Shown: piece by piece, positions 45,214 through 54,000 of the stretch | Layout of the letters: each line of letters opens with the position of its first letter | How positions within the stretch are numbered: position 1 is the first letter of the stretch | NCBI RefSeq assembly: GCF_014642875.1 | Contig: NZ_BMJC01000003.1 | Coordinates: forward strand, 496,001-560,000 | Direction of reading: 5' to 3' | DNA length: 64,000 nt | From: Puia dinghuensis | Lineage (GTDB): Bacteria; Bacteroidota; Bacteroidia; Chitinophagales; Chitinophagaceae | Program-made: the position numbers and the translations under genes | Notes under the pieces: generated by a model | Database searches by the model: none | What the model saw: the letters and a program-made list of their open reading frames with translations, nothing else | What the model was told of the DNA's origin: nothing

Positions 45214-46395
45214 TCAATAGGTGAGCGTGTAGGTTCTAACGGTAGACCATGGACCGACGCAGCAATTGGTGTTGGCGCCGGTGAGGATCGGCAAAGGCCA
45301 GACGTTGCCATAGCTTGCCAGGGTGCCGTTGAACATGATATTCCGGTATCTTATCGAGACATTGTACGTTTGGTTTCTCGCCAGGTTCAGCTGCAATTCC
45401 AGCGATCCGGTCGGGTCGACAAAAGGTTGATGAGCATTATTCACCAAATTCGCGAACGTGGCATTATTAGTGGGGGGAAGATAATAGCTCCACACCGTAT
45501 TAGTCGTATCGCTGCTCCAGGCGCCGCCATTCAATGAATATTGGATCTCCTGCAGATCGGGATAGATGAAGCCCGAGACGCAGGTTCCGACAGGGTCTTC
45601 GCCATAGATGTGGAAGGGAGTAGAGGTACTGGAGGGAATCTGTATCGCGTCAAGCCGGTCGCAGGGGTTGGTAGCAGCACCCCCCGACCCGTTGAGCCCA
45701 TAAGTGGTGATGGCGATGGACACCGGTTCGACGTCGGGGCAATCGGTGACCAGATTGGCGCCCAGCTTTATCGAATTGCCGCTGGCAAAATCAGTGATAC
45801 TGATGTTACTGGACGTAAAGCTTACGGAAAACAGTTCATAACCAGGATTGGAATTGTCCGGGCCCATGTCCTGCAGAGTGGTGAGCCCGTCGTTTTCGGT
45901 GTAGATCTGGGAGTTGCTGCTATTGACGATGCGCAGAAGCCCCTTTGATTTTGCGGTGGTCACCGTGGGGTTGACGGCCACAATGTTGTTGTTGGTGGAG
46001 ATAGTGTAATTCCAGGTAATGGAAAATCCCTGTTCGCAATTGGTGGTGATGGCATAAGAGCTGATGGTGACCACGGGGGTGTTACTGAAGTCACAGGCGG
46101 AAGTGATGCTGGCCGTGCCTTTGACGCCCGTCGAATGTTTCATCAGCAGCTCTTTGGGAATGCGATGGTTGGCCTGATCGACGTAATACGCTTCCAGCCG
46201 CTGATTGACGGGAACAAAGAAAGTGAGGCCTTTTTTGGCGATCATGGCCGAGACGAGCGCTTTTTCTTTTGCGCGCTGGTCAAGGTCTTGTTGAGAGGGG
46301 GTCTGGTCTTGTTTCTTACAACTGTGGAAAAGAAGGGCGGTTCCGGATAGCAATAGGACGGATAAGCCCACTGTAGTGAGTAAGCGCCTGGTCAT
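45214..46395 (-). CDS. Lipoprotein of unknown function
   Basis: The 393-residue protein starts best at the ATG ending at 46395. This gives a signal peptide and lipobox (ALLFHSC) followed by KKQDQTPSQQDLDQRAKEKALV, a helical linker. The rest is rich in Ser, Thr and Asn with beta-strand periodicity and several Cys (CDF, NCEQ, DCPDVE, NPCDRL, GTCVSG, NCCVG), so disulfides are likely. No family is recognised. It sits between a PorT-like barrel gene and a T9SS cargo gene on the same strand, which suggests a cell-surface role, but no partner is proven. Confidence 0.65.
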   Translation of the reverse strand: MTRRLLTTVGLSVLLLSGTALLFHSCKKQDQTPSQQDLDQRAKEKALVSAMIAKKGLTFFVPVNQRLEAYYVDQANHRIPKELLMKHSTGVKGTASITSACDFSNTPVVTISSYAITTNCEQGFSITWNYTISTNNNIVAVNPTVTTAKSKGLLRIVNSSNSQIYTENDGLTTLQDMGPDNSNPGYELFSVSFTSSNISITDFASGNSIKLGANLVTDCPDVEPVSIAITTYGLNGSGGAATNPCDRLDAIQIPSSTSTPFHIYGEDPVGTCVSGFIYPDLQEIQYSLNGGAWSSDTTNTVWSYYLPPTNNATFANLVNNAHQPFVDPTGSLELQLNLARNQTYNVSIRYRNIMFNGTLASYGNVWPLPILTGANTNCCVGPWSTVRTYTLTY

Positions 46396-46472
46396 AAAAG
46401 GAGTGTTTGGTTTAATGATTACATTACGGGGTGAAGATAAAGTGTGAGTATGCGATGATTTCGCAGTGACTG

Positions 46473-47225
46473 TCACTTTTTGCATATTAGGTATGCGTAG
46501 CCGATAGAGAGCAGCACGTTGCCGGTGTTGTTCTTTCCGTCCGAACTATATTTCTGGATGTTGATAAACCCGTATTCGAAGCGGGCGTCGAAAAAGAGCC
46601 TGTTGCGTAATCCCAGCGGTTTGGCGAGGCCTAATCCGCCTGTGACCCCGACGTTCCAACGTTTGATGCTGGACGTAACGTCCGTATTGCCGTCGAAGGA
46701 TTGGGCGGGCACGGGTAGCGCCTGTTGCCCGTGGCTGTCGGCATAGATCTGGCTGTTACCGCTTGTCTTTTCCGCCGCATGAAGCAGGTAGCCCAGGTAG
46801 GGGCCGGCGTTGACATAGAATTGAAAGGGGGTGCCCCAGGTGAGTTTTGCCATGACAGGTAGTTCCAGGTAGTCGAGTACCGCTTTGTTGTCGAAGTTCG
46901 CATAGAGATAGCTGCCGGGGGGTACGAACTGCTGGTATTCGGGGGGCAGATTGGTGATGGGCTGGAGGCCATCGCGCTTGCCGCCCTGGCCGGCGTAGTT
47001 GAGTTCTGCCTGGAGGGAGAAACGATGGGTCAGGGTAAATTCCGAAAGCAGGCCGAAGTTCGCGGCCAGGCGGGAGGTATAGTTGCTGCTCAGAGGGTTG
47101 CCGCCACCGCCGCTGAGGTTGGGGATGCTGAGGCCTCCTTTTAGTCCGAGCCATGCAGATTGGGCGTTGACCGCCGTGATATGCAATAAGCATACCATCA
47201 CGAGAAGGGAACAGAACTTTCTCAT
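46473..47225 (-). CDS. PorT-like outer-membrane beta-barrel protein
   Basis: The 250-residue protein has a signal peptide ending NAQS near residue 22 and an eight-stranded barrel pattern: WLGLKGGLSIPNLSGGGGNP, LSEFTLTHRFSLQAELNYAGQGG, LDYLELPVMAKLTWG, FQFYVNAGPYLGYLLHA, KRWNVGVTGGLGLAKP. These match the PorT/outer-membrane-protein beta-barrel families; PorT proteins assist type IX secretion (known of the family), but many relatives have other roles. It is 90 bases downstream of the ABC exporter gene and upstream of the lipoprotein gene. It ends YLICKK, without a terminal aromatic. Confidence 0.8.
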   Translation of the reverse strand: MRKFCSLLVMVCLLHITAVNAQSAWLGLKGGLSIPNLSGGGGNPLSSNYTSRLAANFGLLSEFTLTHRFSLQAELNYAGQGGKRDGLQPITNLPPEYQQFVPPGSYLYANFDNKAVLDYLELPVMAKLTWGTPFQFYVNAGPYLGYLLHAAEKTSGNSQIYADSHGQQALPVPAQSFDGNTDVTSSIKRWNVGVTGGLGLAKPLGLRNRLFFDARFEYGFINIQKYSSDGKNNTGNVLLSIGYAYLICKK

Positions 47226-47268
47226 GTCGATGCAGTTTTAGATGTTCTTTTCTATACAAAAAAGTGCA

Positions 47269-47306
47269 GGGGTTGGTTCGCACGGGGCGGGCACGGGGGT
47301 TGGTTC
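47269..47306. repeat. Direct repeats between the ABC exporter and PorT-like genes
   Basis: GGGGTTGGTTC occurs at 47269-47279 and again at 47296-47306, 27 bases apart, in the 90-base gap. It could bind a regulator of the PorT-like gene or be a G-rich replication slip. Confidence 0.35.
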
Positions 47307-47315
47307 ATGCTAAGC

Positions 47316-49097
47316 TCAGACGTTAGTCTGCTCTTTCTGGTGGCGCCACATTTCCCGGAAGGCGGGGTCGTGGTCGCGGAGGTGTTCAAACGTTCCTTCG
47401 GCGATGGTGCGGCCCTGGTGGAGGACATAGATATAATCGAAGCGGGGAAGGAGATGGAGGCGATGGATGGAAGAGATGATGGCCTTGTCGGCAAAAGTTT
47501 TGAAGAGCTCTTCGTAGATGATGGCCTCGGTGCGAGGGTCTACGCTGCTGGTGGGTTCGTCGAGCAGGACGAGATCGCTGTCTCGGGCGGCGAGGATACC
47601 GCGAGCCAGGGCAAGACGTTGCTTCTGGCCACCCGAAAGGTTGACGCCTTTTTCCCGGATATCGGATTCCAGGCCCAGGGGCAGTTGCCGGATCACTTCG
47701 GTGAAGTGGGCACTTTCGCAGACCCGGAGGATCTCTTCTTCGGGGAAGGGCAGACCAAGGGTAATGTTATAGGCAAGCGTGTTCTCGAAGATCTCGGGTT
47801 CCTGGGGGAAGAGGGTAACGGCTTCATGGACCCGATCGAATAAGTCCGAAATAGCACCATTGCTGCCGTCGATGCGGATGTCGAAACCGGGTTCGGGAAA
47901 ATAGAGTCCCCGCAGCAGAGCGAGAAGGGTGCTCTTGCCGCTGCCGCTCTCCCCGATGAGGGCGATGCGCTGCCCGCGCCGGATGGTGATGTTTAGATCA
48001 TGCAGGCTTTGAGCACCCTTGCTTTGATCGTAAGACTGGTTATACGAGAAGTTGAGGTGGCTGATGCGGAGGGCGTTCCAGCCTGCGGGCAGGCCGTCGG
48101 GTCTGTCTGCGCGATGCTGTTGCGCATAGGCGTCGCTGATGAGGGAAGCAGTCTGGACATACGTATTATATTGGACGATGTCGGTGTATTGCCAGGCGAT
48201 GTCCTGGAATACGCTGGTGAAGGTGTTGACATAAGCCAGAAGCGTGACCAGGCCGCCGACATAGAATAATTTTCCCGGGATCCAGTGCTGGAAAATATAG
48301 CCAAGGGTGATGATGCCATAGATGGTAACGATCATCATTTCGGCGGTGAACCATTTCCATTCGTTGATCAGCGCGCTTTTCCGGAAGGGGCGGAAGATCT
48401 GCGATACCTTGTTGAGAAGCCCGGTCTCCATGCTTTTTTCGAGCCGCAGAGTGATGACGGTCATAATATTGGAAAGACTGTCGAAGAGCGTGGCGGAGAC
48501 GACATGCTCTCTTTCGTTGACTTCATCCAACGCCTTTATAAAGGGTTTGTCAAAGGTTCGGATGACGAAAATGGTGGCGAGGCCCAGGATGACGGCGATG
48601 CAGCCGTACAAGGGGGAGAAGTAAAGGATGGCCGCCACGGAGAAGACGAACTTGGTGAGCGCATACATGTACATAAAGCCGCGGTCGAAGAATTCCCGGA
48701 GGGCCTCATAGGCTTTACGGACCCGGTTGATGGTGGCGCCGCTGTGGTGATCTTGTTGCCATTTTACGGGCAGGTGGAGCACCTGGTGGTATTTTTCCTG
48801 GAGGAAATTGCGGCTGAGATGGAAAGCCAGCGTGCGCTCCATGATCCGGGCGGGACCATGAAAACACCATTGCACGAATTTTATCCCGATGTAGCCGGTA
48901 ACATAGAGCAGAGCATAATGCCAGACATGCGTGAAATCCTGCTGGAGATGCCCGATGAACCAACCGAAGAGGATGGGATTCAGCGAGTAGACCAGGTTGG
49001 CGCAGATGAACATGAAATAGACGAGGATATATTTCTTCCTTTCGTTGCGGGCATAACGCCAGGCGGTGCTGAGCAGGGAAAGATAAGGGTTCGCCAT
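47316..49097 (-). CDS. ABC exporter, fused permease and ATPase
   Basis: The 593-residue half-transporter has six membrane segments in residues about 20-320 and a C-terminal ATPase. Walker A is GESGSGKST, the signature is LSGGQKQRLALARG, Walker B is LVLLDEPTSSVDP, and the H-loop is ISSIHRLHLLP. It fits the multidrug/lipid exporter type working as a dimer. The permease is less conserved than in MsbA-like members and the start MANPYLSLLSTAWRYARNERKK is typical of Bacteroidota exporters. It opens a minus-strand run with the PorT-like, lipoprotein and T9SS-cargo genes; substrate and functional linkage are unknown. Confidence 0.93.
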   Translation of the reverse strand: MANPYLSLLSTAWRYARNERKKYILVYFMFICANLVYSLNPILFGWFIGHLQQDFTHVWHYALLYVTGYIGIKFVQWCFHGPARIMERTLAFHLSRNFLQEKYHQVLHLPVKWQQDHHSGATINRVRKAYEALREFFDRGFMYMYALTKFVFSVAAILYFSPLYGCIAVILGLATIFVIRTFDKPFIKALDEVNEREHVVSATLFDSLSNIMTVITLRLEKSMETGLLNKVSQIFRPFRKSALINEWKWFTAEMMIVTIYGIITLGYIFQHWIPGKLFYVGGLVTLLAYVNTFTSVFQDIAWQYTDIVQYNTYVQTASLISDAYAQQHRADRPDGLPAGWNALRISHLNFSYNQSYDQSKGAQSLHDLNITIRRGQRIALIGESGSGKSTLLALLRGLYFPEPGFDIRIDGSNGAISDLFDRVHEAVTLFPQEPEIFENTLAYNITLGLPFPEEEILRVCESAHFTEVIRQLPLGLESDIREKGVNLSGGQKQRLALARGILAARDSDLVLLDEPTSSVDPRTEAIIYEELFKTFADKAIISSIHRLHLLPRFDYIYVLHQGRTIAEGTFEHLRDHDPAFREMWRHQKEQTNV

Positions 49098-49227
49098 AGG
49101 GTATAAAAGTACGATTTTATCGAACGCCGGCCGACGGAGATATAATAGGAGTCACTTATGCCGAACAGGGACAAAGCGAAGCGGGCAATTTTTATCCACA
49201 GAAGCCGTTGGGATCGAAACCCAATCC

Positions 49228-50895
49228 ATGAAAAAACATCTCTACTCATTGCTTCTGCTTATTTCCCCCTATCTCAATTACGCCCAGCCGAAAGTCACCT
49301 GGGGAGACGAATTCAAACTAAAGCAAGGCAGCACAGATCTTTCCATCATCAAGGCTGATGCTTCGGGCGTTTATCTCGAGGAATTCCATATGGTGAACTA
49401 TAGAACCCTTTGGGAATGGAAACAGAGAAAATCCTCTACCCTGGTGAAGCTGGACCCTTCGCTGGGCGAGGTATACCGGAAAGGATATGACCACGAGCTG
49501 AAGGGTAAGGAACCGAAGACCTTCTTTTTTATCAGGGACAAACTGTATTTGTTTGCGGTGGGGTACGAAAAGAACGAAAAGGAAATGAACCTGTATGCGG
49601 CTGAGCTGGACAAGACATCGGGCAATCTTAAGACCGACTGGCAGCAGCTGTCATCATGGGATGTGTCCGCAAAGCACAGCCTCCTGGCGCTCCGTATCAC
49701 CCCCAACACCGACACTTCGAAGATCGTTATCACCAGTACCGACTTCGCCGGGGCAGATGACAGCTACGATATCCTGACCCTGGACGCGGATCTCCACCCG
49801 CTGGGCAAGCCATTTCATATCGCGAATGAATTCCGTCACGATCTGTTCGATGTGGAAGATCTGATCTATACATCCGTTGGGAATGTTGTTGTTGTCGGCC
49901 GGGTGTATGGGGAGGCGTCGCAAAGGCGGAGGTATTTCAGGCAGTACAGTATAAGACTTTATGACTCCACCGGAAAGATGAAAAAGGACGTGCAGACAGA
50001 CATCCCCGGCAGGTTCCTGGCTAATAGTCAGGTGGTGCAGTTGAATAACGAGATAGTCGTGGCCGCCTTCTTCACCAATGACAGGAGTAAAATGGAGATC
50101 AACGGGCTAATGGTGCAAAGGCTCGATGCCGCGACGGGAAATCTCATCACCAGCACCAAAAAGGACTTCACCGTGGGGCTGGTTTCGCAGGTGGAGAATG
50201 ATGATGACAAAGACAGCCAGAGCGTGAAAACTAACAAGGATACCGTCCGGAGCATCGGTTCTCACCTGGTGTTCCGCAATTTTTTTGTCGCACCCGATAA
50301 CGGCCTGGTTTTCCTGGCCGAACAGTTTGCAACATGGACAAGCTCGTACACCTATTCCTACAATGTTCGTGGGAGCTTTTCGACCTCCACCAGTTCGTCT
50401 CAGATGTTCCTCTCCGGAGACATCTATATCGGTAAGCTCTCCCCCGGGGGTGAGATCGAATACCTGGAAATCCTGCCGAAGCGGCAGTTTGAAGAGATGG
50501 CAGGCACCCTCGGATTGGGCAGTGGAATGCTGCTGTCCCATGGTTTTTTCGACAGGACCTTCAGCCGGCCATTCTTCAGCGGCTTCGGCTGTCTCCGGGA
50601 AAACAATATGCTCGATATTTTCTTCAATGACGACGACCGGAATGCGGATGTGGTCCAACCCGGTAAGAAGGTCATCCAGCTGTCGCATTTCCACCGAAGC
50701 ACCTGTTTTGAAGTACAGCTCGATATGATCACCGGGAAGCTGACACGCAAGGCCCTGTTCAGCAATAAGGATATTCCGCCGGCCATGCCGAGGCTTGGGG
50801 TGGTATCGAACAATACCCTTTTTCTCACGGGGATGAATGATCCTCATTTCGCCTTTAAATCCAAGTTGGCGGTGGGGAAGATCAATACATTATAG
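49228..50895 (+). CDS. Exported protein of unknown function, probable beta-propeller
   Basis: The 555-residue product has a signal peptide (residues 1-19, ending NYAQ) and no recognisable catalytic motif. The mature part is rich in repeated strands of about 45-60 residues with D/G turns (VYLEEFHMV; KLYLFAVGYEK; NVVVVGRVYG; NEIVVAAFFTND; DNGLVFLAEQF; GDIYIGKLSPGGEIEYLEIL). This resembles large Bacteroidota exported propeller-like proteins. An acidic segment VENDDDKDSQS near 325 may be a flexible loop. It stands alone on the plus strand with no clear operon partner. Confidence 0.7.
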   Translation: MKKHLYSLLLLISPYLNYAQPKVTWGDEFKLKQGSTDLSIIKADASGVYLEEFHMVNYRTLWEWKQRKSSTLVKLDPSLGEVYRKGYDHELKGKEPKTFFFIRDKLYLFAVGYEKNEKEMNLYAAELDKTSGNLKTDWQQLSSWDVSAKHSLLALRITPNTDTSKIVITSTDFAGADDSYDILTLDADLHPLGKPFHIANEFRHDLFDVEDLIYTSVGNVVVVGRVYGEASQRRRYFRQYSIRLYDSTGKMKKDVQTDIPGRFLANSQVVQLNNEIVVAAFFTNDRSKMEINGLMVQRLDAATGNLITSTKKDFTVGLVSQVENDDDKDSQSVKTNKDTVRSIGSHLVFRNFFVAPDNGLVFLAEQFATWTSSYTYSYNVRGSFSTSTSSSQMFLSGDIYIGKLSPGGEIEYLEILPKRQFEEMAGTLGLGSGMLLSHGFFDRTFSRPFFSGFGCLRENNMLDIFFNDDDRNADVVQPGKKVIQLSHFHRSTCFEVQLDMITGKLTRKALFSNKDIPPAMPRLGVVSNNTLFLTGMNDPHFAFKSKLAVGKINTL

Positions 50896-50987
50896 TTGAT
50901 GAATGGAGAAGGCCGTGTTTCGGTTATCCATCATGAAAGGCTGGTGCAATTATTGTTCCAGAAATAGGAGGCACTAAATTGCATGCT

Positions 50988-51353
50988 ATGAAGAAGCGCG
51001 TATTGATCTTTGACGACGACGCGGATATTCTCCACGTCTGCACCATAGTACTGGAAACCAGCGGATTTGAAGTGGCTACACAAAATAATTGTCATGACAT
51101 CGTAAAAAAGGTGGCGGATTGCCGGCCCGATGTCATTCTTCTGGACAACAAGATCCCGCCTACGGGGGGTATCGTTGCCTCACAGGAACTCAAAGCATCC
51201 ATCGACTACCGCGGATTGCCGATCGTTTTTTTTAGCGCCAACCAGGATATTGCGCGGCTGGCAGGAGAAGCCGGTGCGGATTTCTATATCGAGAAACCTT
51301 TTGACCTCGACCACCTGGTGATGATGCTGCGCCGGGCCTGTGCGGGATATTGA
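50988..51353 (+). CDS. Single-domain response regulator (receiver only)
   Basis: The 121-residue protein is a bare receiver domain with all key residues: the acidic pocket DDD at 9-11, phospho-acceptor Asp53 in ILLDNKIPP, switch Ser83 in VFFSANQ and Lys103 in YIEKPF. There is no output domain and no histidine kinase nearby. Such proteins act in phosphorelays, on motility, or as phosphate sinks. The start ATG 50988 is preferred; AGGAGG lies 17 bases upstream. It is convergent with the GH97 gene, with three bases between the stops. Confidence 0.9.
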   Translation: MKKRVLIFDDDADILHVCTIVLETSGFEVATQNNCHDIVKKVADCRPDVILLDNKIPPTGGIVASQELKASIDYRGLPIVFFSANQDIARLAGEAGADFYIEKPFDLDHLVMMLRRACAGY

Positions 51354-51356
51354 GCA

Positions 51357-53465
51357 TCAGGGTCGGACGGCGGAGGCGGCCTGGGCATTGTCCAGCCGTC
51401 TTAGCTTTATGGCCTGACCACCGCCGGCTGCGAGGCCGGCCTGCAGGGTATCGGTGGACTGGACGATGCGGGTGCTCCGGATGAGATGGTTGGGTTGTGT
51501 GGCGGCATCCGGGGCGTCGCTATAGAGGGTTGCTTCGTATCGGCCGGGTTGCAGGAACCGGAGGGGGATCGACACGGTGCTGGTGGTCGGGCCGTTGATC
51601 GTCCCTACATACCAATCGTCGCCCTTGCGCCGGGCAATGGCGACCCAATTGCCGGGAATGGCTGCCGGTACCCGGGTCTCGTCCCAGGTGGACGGCACTG
51701 CTTTTATAAAATCAAAGCCGTCTTGTCCCTCATAGGCGGCAGGATAATCGCACACCATCGGGAGATAGCTTTCCAGCACTACATACATCGCGAGCATATG
51801 ACAACGGGTGCCGAGCACGAGGGGGCGGGTGTATTGCGCCTTGTATTCCGATGGGGGCACGGCGCGGAACCCGCCTAAATGGTAGTCGGTGGCTCCTGCC
51901 AGCAGCCGGGTAAAGACGACGTTGAGGTCATCGTCCGGGGTGATGGGGTTGTCCCATTTATCGTTTTCGTAGTTGAGGGTGCCTTCGCGGGTAAGCTCGT
52001 TCGGCCAGGTGCGGATGAGGCCCGTGGGTTTATAGGCGCCGTGAAACTGGATATGCAAATGATGCGCGGCCGCTTTTCGCAGAATTTCCGTCTGGATATT
52101 GACCATCTGCTGATCATCCCGATCCATAAAATCCACCATCATTCCTTTTAACCCCCATTTTTCGAACTGGTCGAAGGCCTTGTCGAGATGGCGATAAAGC
52201 ACCTGCCAGTGGACCCATACCCGGATACCCACGCCTTTTGACGCGGCATAGTCACAAAGTTTTTTCATGTCCAGGCCGGGGATGGGCCGGGTAACATCGG
52301 AATGGGGACCGGGGGAGTAGCTGACGCCATCGTTGGTATACCAGGCGATGCCGCCATAGCCGATCACCGTATGATAGGCTATGCCGTTGCGGGCACAGAA
52401 GTCGATGTAGTATTGGTTTGTCTCGAAGTTGATACCAGGGGAGAAGGTGGTGTCCGGGACGATGTCGCCATTCCACCAGTGGAAATCCGTCTTACCGGGC
52501 TTTAGCCAGGAGAGGTCTTTGATGGCACAGGGGTCGTTGAGATCGGTGAGCAGGTTGGACTCGAGAAAGGCGCCGGGCCGGGAACCGACGAAGAGGACGC
52601 GCCAGGGTGTCCGATGAGGAAGGATGGCCTTTACCCTTATGCCGTCACCGTCAGGCAGAGGGGATAGATCGCTTTTGAGGATGCCGTTGTGTTTTATGAG
52701 ATACATGCCGGCGTAGTCTGTCAGGTTGGCTTCGGTGATGGCCATGTATATGGCAGCCGCCTGCTGATTGCTGCCAGTGGTGGGTTCACCGCGGCCGGGC
52801 AGTTCGCTGTGGCCGGGCAGTTCGAGGAATACCGGCATGTCCATGAGCGTGTCGCCTTTTACTTTGCTAAGGGGCAGGCGGGTATAGCGTCCTTCGTGGG
52901 AGGTGGTGTACCCCGGGAGGAACGAGGCCTGGAGCAGGGGGTCGCCGGTGAGCCGGAAACCGGAGTTCTCGGCGAGCAGCTGATAGCTGTTCCAGTTGGG
53001 TTGTTTGGGGAAGACCCAGCGAAAGGCAACGCCGTCATTGTACGCCCTGATGACGAGGATGAGCCGCCGGTGCCGGTTTCGAGGCTCTGTGATAGAGATG
53101 GAGTATTCGGTATATCGATCGCTGACGGTGCTGTTGCGGCCTACCGGCAGGGTATAGCTATCGGCACCTTCCCGGTAGACGGGGTGGATCAGCAGGCCCC
53201 GGCCGAAGAAGGAGGCGGGGGGAGTGTTACCGGGTTCTTTGAAAATAAGGTCTAGGGGAGAGGAATCGACGACGGGTACCCCCTTATACCAGACGCTATA
53301 ACAGGGGAAGCTATCCGTGGGCCGGAAGACGACCCGGATGTTTCCGTCGGGGGAGGTGAGGGTGAGGTCTGTCGCCAGACAAGCGAGGTTTAGGGCAAGG
53401 GCGCCAATACAAAAGAGCAGGCGGATAGCAAGCATCGATGGGAATTTTTTTACGAAATTATGCAT
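51357..53465 (-). CDS. GH97 family glycoside hydrolase
   Basis: The 702-residue exported enzyme has a signal peptide (hydrophobic core about residues 11-30) and the three GH97 parts: an N-terminal beta-sandwich (LTLTSPDGNIRVVF), a TIM barrel and a C-terminal beta-sandwich. The motif KGMMVDFMDRDDQQMV places an acidic residue at Asp445 in the position used as nucleophile by retaining GH97 enzymes such as Bacteroides alpha-galactosidase, rather than the inverting SusB type (known of the family). ATDYHLGGFRAVPPSEY and CDYPAAYEGQDGFDFIK are further family motifs. It may act on alpha-galactosides or related glycans. No SusCD pair is adjacent. Confidence 0.92.
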   Translation of the reverse strand: MHNFVKKFPSMLAIRLLFCIGALALNLACLATDLTLTSPDGNIRVVFRPTDSFPCYSVWYKGVPVVDSSPLDLIFKEPGNTPPASFFGRGLLIHPVYREGADSYTLPVGRNSTVSDRYTEYSISITEPRNRHRRLILVIRAYNDGVAFRWVFPKQPNWNSYQLLAENSGFRLTGDPLLQASFLPGYTTSHEGRYTRLPLSKVKGDTLMDMPVFLELPGHSELPGRGEPTTGSNQQAAAIYMAITEANLTDYAGMYLIKHNGILKSDLSPLPDGDGIRVKAILPHRTPWRVLFVGSRPGAFLESNLLTDLNDPCAIKDLSWLKPGKTDFHWWNGDIVPDTTFSPGINFETNQYYIDFCARNGIAYHTVIGYGGIAWYTNDGVSYSPGPHSDVTRPIPGLDMKKLCDYAASKGVGIRVWVHWQVLYRHLDKAFDQFEKWGLKGMMVDFMDRDDQQMVNIQTEILRKAAAHHLHIQFHGAYKPTGLIRTWPNELTREGTLNYENDKWDNPITPDDDLNVVFTRLLAGATDYHLGGFRAVPPSEYKAQYTRPLVLGTRCHMLAMYVVLESYLPMVCDYPAAYEGQDGFDFIKAVPSTWDETRVPAAIPGNWVAIARRKGDDWYVGTINGPTTSTVSIPLRFLQPGRYEATLYSDAPDAATQPNHLIRSTRIVQSTDTLQAGLAAGGGQAIKLRRLDNAQAASAVRP

Positions 53466-53521
53466 TCAGAAAAATTAAAATCTGTACATTTATTTCATTA
53501 ACCCATTAAAAAGTATTCATC

Positions 53522-53887
53522 ATGGCAAAAGCTATCAAGAAGGCTGCGAAGAAAACAGCCAAGAAAGCCGCTAAAAAAGCACCTGCAAAAGCCCCTAAAA
53601 AGGCAGCAAAAAAAGCGGTGAAAAAAGCTTCCACCCGCAAGCCTAATGCGGCATTTATGACACCTCTTTCTCCCAGCGCAACACTGGCGGAAGTCATCGG
53701 CAGCAAGCCTCTTCCCAGAACGGAGATCGTTAAAAAGATATGGGATTATATCAAAAAGAACAACCTCCAGGATAAGAAGAACAAGCGCATGATCAATGCC
53801 GATACCAAGCTCAAGGCTGTGTTCGGCGGAAAAGATCAGGTATCGATGTTCGATCTCGCCAAGATCGTCAGCAAGAATGTGAAGTAA
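53522..53887 (+). CDS. SWIB/MDM2-domain protein with lysine/alanine-rich histone-H1-like tail
   Basis: The 121-residue protein has two parts. Residues 1-44 are a Lys/Ala/Pro tail of AKK-type repeats like the C-terminus of histone H1 (KKAAKKTAKKAAKKAP, then KAPKKAAKKAVKKA). Residues 45-118 are a SWIB domain: FMTPLSPSATLAEVIGSKPL, then IWDYIKKNNLQD, KMINADTKLK-like core (RMINADTKLKAVFGG) and VSMFDLAKIVSKNVK. The SWIB fold in eukaryotes is part of chromatin remodellers; bacterial versions occur in Chlamydiae and Bacteroidota and their role is uncertain. The tail predicts DNA or nucleoid binding. A terminator follows 50 bases downstream; the gene is monocistronic. Confidence 0.9.
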   Translation: MAKAIKKAAKKTAKKAAKKAPAKAPKKAAKKAVKKASTRKPNAAFMTPLSPSATLAEVIGSKPLPRTEIVKKIWDYIKKNNLQDKKNKRMINADTKLKAVFGGKDQVSMFDLAKIVSKNVK

Positions 53888-53934
53888 GGCGAGTCCTCTC
53901 CTGAGAGGTTGTCAGCTGATATTATTTTAGTCAG

Positions 53935-53962
53935 CCTGCCATCGGCTGGTGGCAGGTTTTTT
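53935..53962 (+). terminator. Rho-independent terminator after the SWIB gene
   Basis: CCTGCCA (53935-53941) and TGGCAGG (53950-53956) form a 7-bp stem with an 8-base loop and are followed by six T. Confidence 0.75.
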
Positions 53963-54000
53963 CTTTTCTCCTCATCTCTTACAGATCAATCTCTCCTTCC

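Noticed and set aside
47228-47315. Possible small gene between the ABC exporter and PorT-like gene
   Set aside because: Only a Pro-rich shadow frame is present; no start signal, membrane span or coding pattern was seen.
53530-53640. Lysine-rich tail as sequencing or frame artefact
   Set aside because: The frame continues cleanly into a complete SWIB domain with a proper stop and terminator; the Ala/Lys pattern is normal for such tails.
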